Shown piece after piece: positions 17,599-26,900 of a stretch of DNA of 64,000 bases. Source of the stretch: Planctomycetota bacterium (GTDB taxonomy: Bacteria > Planctomycetota > PLA2 > JAEUHO01). The notes beneath the pieces were generated by a model. That model had not been told where the DNA came from and did not search any database. It was given only the letters and a program-made list of their open reading frames with translations. The stretch is from the NCBI GenBank assembly GCA_029213105.1, contig JARGNS010000001.1, positions 9,433 through 73,432 of the forward strand. The letters run 5' to 3'. Position 1 is the stretch's first letter, and the number at the start of each line of letters is the position of its first letter. The position numbers were made by a program, and so were the translations under genes.

Positions 17599-18282
17599 AT
17601 GCCCGCAGGTCTCATCGCTGGTCTCGGAGCCGCCGTCGCAGGCGGCACTGGTCTCGCCAGTTCCCTCATGCAGGGGAAGGCGGCACGTCGTGACGCGGAG
17701 GCGCGCAAGCGCTCTATGGACCGGTACGCCAAGGCGCTGAGTTCCGAGGCGAGCAAGATCCAGGGCGGAACGTCGCAGGCGCAGCAGCGCACGCTCGCGA
17801 CGACTGGGGCGCTTCAGCGCTCCGCTGAGTCGCAGCACCTGCTTGACCAGTCGAAGCGCGGCGGCCGAGACCCAAGCACCGACGATCTCCGGGCGGTCGC
17901 TCAGGCGCAGCAGGCGGGCGCTGCGGCCCAGCAGCAGAACCTCGACGCGATGAGCCAGCAGCAGGCAGTTCAGCGTGACGAGATCCGACGCAGTCTCCAG
18001 CAGCAGGGTCTGCAGGCCGCTGCGCAGGCTCAGGCCATCGACCCGCGCGCGGCGGCAGCCGCCGCACGTGCGCCGGGTATCGCACAGGTTGGCGGGGCGC
18101 TGGGCGGCGCGGCGCTGCAGGCGGCCATGCCGACGCTGCAGCAGCAGGTCGGAGGCGCCGCGGCATACCGCGAGGGTCTCCGCGAGGCGTCGGATATCCA
18201 GAAGGCGGTCGACCAGGGCGTCAAGAAGTCCAAGAACAAGAAGATCTACGGGCAGGATGTCCGAGGTACGGGGAGCGTCTGA
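17599..18282 (+). CDS. Internal virion (ejection) protein, gp14-like
   Basis: The product has 227 residues. The first 25 are glycine/alanine-rich and hydrophobic (LIAGLGAAVAGGTGLASSLM), a potential membrane-inserting segment. The rest is extremely rich in Gln and Ala and helical, with a basic C-terminus. This combination is the usual signature of the small podoviral core protein that enters the host outer membrane (T7 gp14 type). It is the first of three consecutive genes of this kind. Its stop overlaps the start of the next gene (TGATG). Confidence 0.65.
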   Translation: MPAGLIAGLGAAVAGGTGLASSLMQGKAARRDAEARKRSMDRYAKALSSEASKIQGGTSQAQQRTLATTGALQRSAESQHLLDQSKRGGRDPSTDDLRAVAQAQQAGAAAQQQNLDAMSQQQAVQRDEIRRSLQQQGLQAAAQAQAIDPRAAAAAARAPGIAQVGGALGGAALQAAMPTLQQQVGGAAAYREGLREASDIQKAVDQGVKKSKNKKIYGQDVRGTGSV

Positions 18283-20873
18283 TGGCCACGACCACTGAGA
18301 TGCTCACGCAGGTCAAGAACCTTCGCGCCGAAGTCCACGCAAAGGTGCGGAGTGGCGAGATCGACGCAGAGAACGCGCAGAAGCGTCTGGACCGCCTCTC
18401 GAAGATCGAGAAGGAATGGCGCACGCGTATGCGCGAGTTCGACGAGGAGCAGCAGAAGGCGAAGGCCGCAGGCCGCATCGACTACGTCGGTGAGATCAAC
18501 CGACGCGCCGGCGCCTACCAGAAGGACATGATGGCGATGTGGAAGTCCGGCATCACGTCCCCGAAGGAGGCGAAGGAGCTGGCGGACGAGGCTCGGGCCG
18601 AGATGCTCGAACTCAACGTGCGGCACCCCGGCGTGGTCAAGTCGGCCGAGAGCACCATCGCGTCGAAGATCGACGCCTCTCCCGCGCGATTCGCGGGCAA
18701 GCTGCTCGGGGTCAACCCATGGGAGGCAACTGACGAGAAGCACGCCTATGACTACCACGGAGAGTACGCAGACATCCCCGCGATGGCACTCATGCGCGCA
18801 GGTGCGCTCGTTCCGAATGTCGAAGGCGCCGGGTCTCAGCAGGCGACGATGGAGGAGTGGCTCGCGCTAACTCCGGATGAGCTGGCGGGTCTACAGAATG
18901 CCGAGCCGGAGGAGGTCGACGACGCCATCGACGACATCATCGACGATCGGATGCGCAAGATCGGCGACAGCGGTATCGCGCAGATCTCGCAAGCGCTCGG
19001 CCTCGAGGCGCACGCCGACGCGATCGATGCGCTACGTGAGCAGGTCCTGCCGGGCGGGATGCGGGCCGCGGCTGCGCGGGCGCTGAAGCGCGCCGACCTC
19101 GGCAAGATCGTGGAGATCGCGGACAGTGGCGAGATGACGTCGGACAAGGCCCGTGAGATGAGCCTCCTCTACGGTCGGCAGGGCCGCCGTGACGCGCTCG
19201 CGACCATGGAGGCAGAAGGCCTCGACCACAAGGCGTACGCAGCCGCAGAGGGCTGGGTCGACCCGGAGGTCAGCGGCGACCCGATGGCAGAGAAGATCGC
19301 GTTCGCTCAGGAGATCGAGGATCTCGACGCGTGGATGCTCAGCGGGGGCTACTCCGAGGACGAGGTCAAGAACCTCAAGGAGGGCAACCTCGCCGGCGTG
19401 CGGTCGAGCGGCAACCCGTTCGTCGACAGTGCGATGCGGCGTGTCGCTGCGGCCAGTCAGATGGCGCAGAGCGACAACTTCCGCGAGTGGGCGGAGGACC
19501 GCGGCCTCAACCTCGCAGAGGGGCGCGTCCCGTCGCCGGCACAGATCTCTCGGTACATGCGTCAGTCTCGACGCGACAGTCGGCGCCCGCTGCGTGGTAC
19601 CGGACGAATGATCGACCTGGAAGTCGTGGACAAGGACCTCGGCGTCGAGACCGAGCAGGGTCTGATGTACTTCCAGAACGAGGCAGGAGAGTTCGTTGGT
19701 GCCGAGCAGATTGCCGAGATGGCGGCCGCTGAACTGAGCAACTTCGAGGAGAACCCGGTCGCGGAGATCGACCTCGAGAACCCGGAGGCGCGCGCCGCGT
19801 TCGCCTCGACGATCAGCGACCCGCAGATGCTCAAGGAGCTTCAGGTCATCGAGCGCGTGCTTCAGCGGGACCCGAGCAAGGCCGCAGGGATGCGCGCCAT
19901 GGTCGACCGCACCAACGGCCGGGTCGCACTCGTGGGCCCGCAGCGTCGGGTTGCGGCGACGACGCAGATTGACTCCGCGCACCTCGAACGACTCGCTCAG
20001 ATGACGACCAACCCTGAGATGGCAGACGTGGTCGGGTCGGTCGACAAGCTCAACGAGTCGCGCACCAACAACGGTCTGACGAGCGAGGTCTTCGCCTCGA
20101 TGGAGAAGGGCTCGACCATCGACCCTGTGACTCTGTTCGTGCCGAAGGGTGCGCTCGTCGCGGAGCGCGAGCCGGTCAAGACGAAGCGGGTCGAGGTTGC
20201 CCGGACCCTCGCGGGGGACCGTGACGACATCTTCCGAGGCATCTACATCGACGAGGACGGGGTCAAGCGCGAGGAACTCATCGAGTACGACGACCTGCGC
20301 GCGAAGCCAGCAGAGGTCGACCTCGCGGAGTCTGGTCTCACGACTCAGCAGCAGCGGCGTGCCTCTCGGCGAGACGCACGGCAGCTTCGCCGTGCGCAGG
20401 CGCCGGCGCGCAAGGCGACGCTGCAGGGTCAGGAGTCCGACCCGGTCCACACGCCTTACCAGACGGTCTTGGACTACGAGACCCCGTCCCAGCGGGCACT
20501 CACGACCGGGCAGGGGGTCGGCTCCGGAGGGGGTTACCGGCAGCGCTTGAACCTCGCGGACCCCGACGCGAAGATGCCCGGATTCAAGGCGGCGCCTGAG
20601 TTCTCTCGCCTCGGAGAGTCCCGTCTCGCACTCGAGTCTCCTCTCGCCCTTGAGTCCCGCTTGGCGCTCGAGTCGCCCACGTACCCGACGTCCGAGCAGG
20701 ACATGAGCGAGCCAGCACCAGTTGGTGGCGGCCGCAGCAAGTACAATCCGGCACCGTACCTGCGCGCTGGGATGTCGCTGGACCCGGAGCGCGTGGAGCG
20801 CGAGGCTCAGGAGGCGGCCGCCGACTCGCTGGCTGAGCGGCTTCGCAAGAACAAGGCCGCCAAGTCTCAGTGA
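18282..20873 (+). CDS. Internal virion (ejection) protein, gp15-like
   Basis: The product has 863 residues, largely helical, charged and Ala/Glu/Arg-rich, without membrane segments or enzyme motifs. By position between the small Gln/Ala-rich protein and the giant protein it corresponds to the middle member of the podoviral ejection set (T7 gp15 type). Near the C-terminus there is an exact hexapeptide repeat, (R/P)-LALES three times, encoded at 20622-20675 with different codons in each copy, which points to selection on the protein. The last 60 residues are basic. Confidence 0.65.
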   Translation: MATTTEMLTQVKNLRAEVHAKVRSGEIDAENAQKRLDRLSKIEKEWRTRMREFDEEQQKAKAAGRIDYVGEINRRAGAYQKDMMAMWKSGITSPKEAKELADEARAEMLELNVRHPGVVKSAESTIASKIDASPARFAGKLLGVNPWEATDEKHAYDYHGEYADIPAMALMRAGALVPNVEGAGSQQATMEEWLALTPDELAGLQNAEPEEVDDAIDDIIDDRMRKIGDSGIAQISQALGLEAHADAIDALREQVLPGGMRAAAARALKRADLGKIVEIADSGEMTSDKAREMSLLYGRQGRRDALATMEAEGLDHKAYAAAEGWVDPEVSGDPMAEKIAFAQEIEDLDAWMLSGGYSEDEVKNLKEGNLAGVRSSGNPFVDSAMRRVAAASQMAQSDNFREWAEDRGLNLAEGRVPSPAQISRYMRQSRRDSRRPLRGTGRMIDLEVVDKDLGVETEQGLMYFQNEAGEFVGAEQIAEMAAAELSNFEENPVAEIDLENPEARAAFASTISDPQMLKELQVIERVLQRDPSKAAGMRAMVDRTNGRVALVGPQRRVAATTQIDSAHLERLAQMTTNPEMADVVGSVDKLNESRTNNGLTSEVFASMEKGSTIDPVTLFVPKGALVAEREPVKTKRVEVARTLAGDRDDIFRGIYIDEDGVKREELIEYDDLRAKPAEVDLAESGLTTQQQRRASRRDARQLRRAQAPARKATLQGQESDPVHTPYQTVLDYETPSQRALTTGQGVGSGGGYRQRLNLADPDAKMPGFKAAPEFSRLGESRLALESPLALESRLALESPTYPTSEQDMSEPAPVGGGRSKYNPAPYLRAGMSLDPERVEREAQEAAADSLAERLRKNKAAKSQ
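20622..20675 (+). repeat. Three tandem 18-bp units encoding (R/P)LALES
   Basis: Units at 20622-20639, 20640-20657 and 20658-20675 each encode Arg/Pro-Leu-Ala-Leu-Glu-Ser. The codons differ between copies (for example CTC-GCA-CTC against TTG-GCG-CTC), so it is an old, protein-level repeat rather than a fresh slippage product. Confidence 0.75.
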
Positions 20874-20891
20874 GTCCAACGTACGTTTGAC

Positions 20892-20924
20892 GTGTTACAC
20901 TCACCAGCAACCGCGGGTGAGTGT
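20892..20924 (+). promoter_or_regulatory. Extended -10 and inverted repeat in front of the giant gene
   Basis: TGT-TACACT is an extended -10 (hexamer 20896-20901). ACACTCACC (20897-20905) and GGTGAGTGT (20916-20924) form a perfect 9-bp inverted repeat with a 10-base loop. The 3' arm includes the GGTGAG Shine-Dalgarno of the start at 20927, so in a read-through transcript from the previous operon the ribosome site would be sequestered, while a transcript started at this promoter would lack the 5' arm. Confidence 0.5.
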
Positions 20925-20926
20925 CG

Positions 20927-23900
20927 ATGCCGTACCTGAAGACTCTGAGCAAGCGCGCCGGTGAGCCCCTTCGCCCCTCCGGGGACGCCGAGGTCGAGCC
21001 GGTCGTCACCGTTGCGGAGGGCTCCGACGAGGAGTTCTTCACCCCCGACTACGGTGAGGCCGAAGAGGTCTTGCCGAGCGCGGGTGCGACGGCAGAGCAG
21101 CCGAAGGACCCCACGAAGAAGGCGCTGTTCCATGGCGTGTTCGATGTGCTCGACCGGTCGCTGAAGGACGGCGACGCACGCAAGGCGCTGTACACCAAGG
21201 TCGCTGCAGACACGGGCCACGAGTTCGTTAAGGGCGTCCGCCGTCTCTCCGAGGACGAGGGAGACGGCGGCGGTCTGATCGAGGACCTGACGCTGGCTGC
21301 CGCTGCGTTCCCGGTGACGCGACCCCTTGCCGCGCTGGCGAAGAGCGCGTTCGACCCCGTCCGCACCAACGACATCAGCGACTACATGATCCGCGGCGAG
21401 TCTGGCGACGAGGCCACGACCACGCGGCTTCGCGACGCCAAGGTCTCGGACGAGGTCAAGGCGGAGCTGGAGAAGTCCGGACGCCAGGCGCTGGCGGTCC
21501 GCGGCGCGCGGGACATCGTGACCGACTCGGTCATGGACCACCTGCGGGCTGCCTACGTCAGCGAGGCTGACTCGCCTGAGGCGGGCAAGGCCCGCTTCGA
21601 CGCGCAGATGGAGCGGTGGCGCGCTCTCAAGGAGAAGTCGACCGGCGAGAAGGTCACGACGCGCGAGATGGAGCACGAGATCGCCTTCATGGTCGATCAG
21701 CGTCTCGGTGGTGCCGTGCAGGGCGAGGGTCCGCTCATGTCCATCGCACGGTCGTCCGTGAAGGACACGGGCAACCTCGTCGAGGCGACGCTGGTCCGGA
21801 ACATGGCCGCGGCGCAGCCGCTGTTGAGCGGGGACGACGAGACCGACCGCATCGACCCCAACCGCATCCTCGAGTCCGAGGAGGGTCTCGAGACCGTCCT
21901 GCCAGAGACCACGGCGGAGCGCGCGGAGCGCCTCATCGAGGAGGTTGGCCTCCTCGCGCCGCAGGTCATCGAGGACCAGATCCGTCAGGGCAACCTCGAC
22001 TACACGCTGGTGCCGAACTTCTCCGACATGACGACCAAGGCGGTCGCAGAGACTGGCGCTGCGCCCACGACCAAGAACTCCGTGGCGGTCACCGCCGGTG
22101 ACGCACAGGCGCTCGCCACTCCGATGATCCAGGAGTTGCTCCACAAGGAGGAGGGCTTCCGCGGCACGGTCTACGACGACCTGAACCCCCAGACCAACAA
22201 CGGACCGATTACCGCGTACGGCGACGCGCTGGGCACCCCGACCATCGGGTACGGGCACGCCATCTCGGCCGACGAGCGCGACCGCTTCGAGAAGTACCTG
22301 AGCGGCGGCGAGGTCATGTCCAAGGAGGATGCGGTCGCGCTGTTCTTCGAGGACGTGGACGAGCACCAGACGTGGCTGCCGAAGATCAAGAAGCCGGTGA
22401 CGCCGGAGATGATCACGGCGCTCACGAGCCTCGCGTTCAACGCCGGACCGAATCATCCCGATGTCGGCAAGGTCATCAACGCCATCAACGAGGGTGACTA
22501 CCAGAAGGCATCCGAGGCGCTGCGTGACGGCGTCGCAACGTCCAAGGGCAAGTTCCTCCAAGGTCTCAAGGACCGGCGCGGTCGCGAGGCTGACCTCTTC
22601 CTGAGCGGAGGTCTGCCGACTGAGCCTGTCGAGGGCGAGGTCACGGAGGTCGAGGCTGTCGACATCGACTCGGACATCATCGACCTTGGGTCGGGCGACG
22701 TCGAGATCAACAAGTTCGAGGAGATGACCGGTACGCAGATGACCGAGGTCGAGGGTGGCTTCTTCGCCGCCATGAAGGACCTCGACGACTACGGCCTCAA
22801 GCCCGCCACGGGCAGCCAGTCGTGGATGCGCGCCACCAAGGCGCTGCGCGTCATCCAGGAGAACAACCCCGAGACCTACGACAAGCTCAAGGGCTTCGGC
22901 GATCTGCCGTCCGGTCAGGGCTTCTACGCTCTCGAGCGTGAGCTTCAGCGGGACTTCCAGACCGAGATGGCGTCACGCCGCCGCGGAGGCGAGGAGATCG
23001 ACCCGGTCAAGGAGCGGGCCCAACTCCGCGCCCGTACGGCGGAGGTCATCGCCTCGGCACGCACCGAGGGTCTGTGGGCAACGCCGTCTCTGGTGAGCCG
23101 CAACTACCTCATGGGGATCGACGAGGTTCCCGAGGAGCTTGGTCTCATCGAGGCCGCGGTCACCCCGCTCATCGAGATCGTGGGCGCGGTCGACGACGAG
23201 GTCATCTACCGGCAGGAGTCTGCCGCGATGGTGACGCTCAACGCACTCGACGCGGCGCCCATCCTCGGACAGTCGTACAACCTCGGCGTGCTCGAGAACT
23301 ACGTGGCCCCTGCCGCGATGGAGTTCTACGAGGATCCCAGCGTCGCGGCCGCAGCCTCTCTCGGCTTGAAGACCGCTGCGCTCGGAAGCTCGCTGTCGGT
23401 AGTCGGTCAGGTCGCGCTGCGCGCGTCTGGTGAGATGACCGAGATGCACGCTGCCGGCGTGCGCGGTGTGACCGAGCGGTCGAACCTCGTCGAGTTCAGC
23501 ATGGACATGTCCAGCCGCTTCGGTGAGTGGGCGGTCACCTCGGACGCAGGCGAGGCAGTCCTCACCGCGGCGGTCAAGCGCGATCTCGTCCCGTTCATCC
23601 CCGACGGCCTCACGGCGGTCGATGAGCGGCAGCGGGTCCTGGCGGCCACTGACGTGGTCCGGGCCGGCTACAAGCTCGCTGGTGTGCCGATCGGCTTCGC
23701 GGCCGCTGTGGCCCATCCTGACCTGTTGCTGCCCCTGAGTTCGACTATCGGGGCGGTGCCGGACGCAATCAAGGCGTACCGGGGACTGAGCAAGGTCGAG
23801 AAGGCGGGGGAGGCGCTCGGTCGCACCAAGCTCTCCGAGATCAACGCAGTGGGCCTCGAGCGCATGGCTGCGACACTCAACACGCTCACTTCGCTGTCCG

Positions 23901-26900
23901 AGGCGGCGCACGTCGACGAGGTCGGGGAGGTCAACGCCGAGGCGCTCGGTCAGTTGCTCCGGGCGATGGACAACTCCGACGCGAGCCTCGCCCGCGGCGA
24001 CGACCTCGACGCGGCGCTGCGCGAGGTCAGCCCCCACCCGATGAAGACGATCGACCGCGCCTCCGAGGAGTTCGTCGGCACGCTCGCGCAGAACGGGAAC
24101 TACGGCGCGAAGGCCGCCATCGACCCGCAGTTGTCCTCCACGGTCTTCCTCGTGGCTGAGGACGTCATCGCGGCTGCGAAGGCCTCCGGCGACCCCGAGA
24201 AGGTCAAGCTCGCCGAGGAGGCGGCTGCCGCCATGGACCGCCTCGGTCTGGGTCAGGCACTGACCTTGACCCCGAAGACTGCCGACCTCCGGGTCAAGGA
24301 CGCGGTCGGGGCGGACAAGGCGTTCAACACCCGGGATCGTGTGCTGGTCTTGCGGCGCACCCTGCAGCTGCTCGATGACGTCGAGGACGGTCGGGGCATG
24401 CGCGAGCGGGTCTTCCAGGGCCGCCTGCTGGCTCCGATCGAGAGCATCGGCAACACGAAGGTCACCGACATCGAGGGGATGCCGCGAGGCATGACCACGC
24501 GGGCCGCGGTCGACGTGCTCGGCCCCGTGTCTGACGAGACGCTCGAAGCTGGTCTCAAGACCAGCCGCATGGGCGACGCGGCCAAGGCCGAGGTGCGCGA
24601 GAAGCTCAAGACGCTCCGCGAGTGGCACTCGGACTTCACCAAGGCAATCGACGACAACACCATCCTCGACAAGGATGTCAACAAGGCGCTGCGTCAGCGC
24701 TTCGAGGACCTCGGTATCGCGTCGATGACTGGGCGGCTCTTCGAAGGCCCGTCGACCGGGGCTCGGTACCGCCAGGTCGTGAAGTCGATCCGTGGTGACG
24801 TGAGCGCTGTCTCCGGCGCCTCCCCGATGCGGGCCAAGGTCGCGCAGGGTCTCGCCGGCGTCCTGACCTACAACTACTCCCGCGGCCGGGCGATGCAGGA
24901 GTTCGCACGCGCGATGGTCGACGAGGACGCGCTCAAGCTCGCAGGGCTGAGCGTCGACGCCTTCCTCGACCCCAACGGCGGAGCCCACCGGCTCCGGCGG
25001 TTCGCGGCGGCCGTGCAGGTCGGCGGGCGCGAGACGGTGATGAACTTCCTCGGCGGTCTGCCGGGCGGCTCGAAGGTCTCTGGCGACCTCTCCCGGTCCG
25101 CGGTCTCGCAGAACTCTGCGCGAGCGGCCGCGACCCAGATGCTGGCCGACGGTCAGGATGAGTGGTCCACCGCGACCGCCATCCAGAACGCCGTGGCACG
25201 GAAGCTCCGCGCCCGGCACGCCGCGCTCGTGGAGGGCGGCGACGAGGCGCGTGCGCTCGAGGTCTGGGAGCAGGCTCAGGAGGTCGCGAAGCCGGAGTGG
25301 CAGGAGACGCTCGTCCAGTGGATGCACCGGTCGGCAGACGAGTACAACCGGGCACGCGATGCGGGCGAGACGCCTAACCTCGACGAGTTCGAGCTTCCGG
25401 TCGGCATCGACCCGTCCATCCTGCGGACAGGCGACGCTGAGGCGCGCCCGACCGCGGCTGTGAAGGCGTGGGTCGACGACGTGTACGACCCTGCCTACGG
25501 CAAGATGCCGCCGAAGGAGGCAACTGACCCGGAGCTGACCCCCACGGCGAAGCAGGGCAAGCGCACGACGCGCCCCGCCCTCTCGGCCGAGGACAAGAAG
25601 GGCGTCACGGCGATCCTCGACAACATGGTCCGCTACATGGCTGGCGTCACGTCCGACATGTCGAAGCGGCAGGTCGAGGCGGTGGTCGGCTCGTGGCTCG
25701 ACGACAACATCAAGAACGTCCGCCGGGTCGGCGGAGAGACCCAGTACCGCAAGCAGTTCGACGCGCTACGCGGCGAGTTCGAGACGATGGTCGAGGACCG
25801 GGTGCGTGAGCTTGTCGGCGACGGCCCCGTCACGGACGCCGCGCGGCGCACCGCGCAGCTCGACGCTCTGGACAGCATCCTCCCGGTCATGACTGAGGCT
25901 GAGGCCATCATCCTCACGGGGTCGTACAAGGACTTCATTCAGGACGCCATCCTGACGGCGCGGTTCGGTGACGAGTTCGAGGCGCGGCGCCTGTTCCAGG
26001 GCGCGGGGTCAGCTGCGACAAGCCGCACGGCGCAGGCCGTGATTCAGGCCGCTCATGACGGTCGAGAGGTTACGTTCCAGCAGCAGCGAGGTGCGACGTT
26101 CCAGGTGCTGCAAGACATCTACGGCATCGCTGAGCGGGCTGTCGCAGCGATCAAGAACAAGCGCAAGAAGTCGGATGTTCACACCCTGCTGACCTTGGAG
26201 AGGCTCGAAGGTCTCGGGCTCGACGCGGACCTCGACGACGCAATGGATATCGAGGGGTTTATCTCGCTTGTGGCGAAGATGTACCTCGACGAGCCCGACC
26301 GCGACGTGTGGGTGAAGTCTGTCCGTGACCTTGTCGCGCTGAACGTGTCGCGACGACACCCGTCAGAGTACAACCGCACCCCCGGCGTCGGCGGGCGGAC
26401 GACCCGCCCCTCGGGCTGGGGAGCCCGGCAGCCGGATACCTACCCAGCGCGCAGCGCCCGTCTCGACGTGAAGCGGCTGCTCGCCCAGACGAGTGCGGGT
26501 CGTCAGTGGTGGCGGGCTGCCCGCCCCACGCTCGGCGGCGTCACGCAGGCCGCTGATGTCAGGCGATCGGAGATGTTCTCGAACTTGGGGACCCGATCCC
26601 CGCTGTTCGTTAAGTGGTTCGAAGGGTCGAAGGTCGTCGATGACTCGGGCCGAGCCGCTCCGATGTGGCTGCGCGGCACTACGCCTACGGGTGAGGCCGC
26701 GGTTACGGACGGCCCGTTGGGGCGCGGAGTCTACGGCGATGACGCGCTGACAGAGCGTCGGATATTCAGCAACGGCGAAGATGACCCCGCCGGGGCCGCC
26801 TACATGAGGCTCGAGAACCCGCTCGAGGTTCCGGCGATGACCCCCGGCGATGGTTGGTTGAAGTACGACAGCCTCGACGTGGGGTATGAACTGCAGTCGG

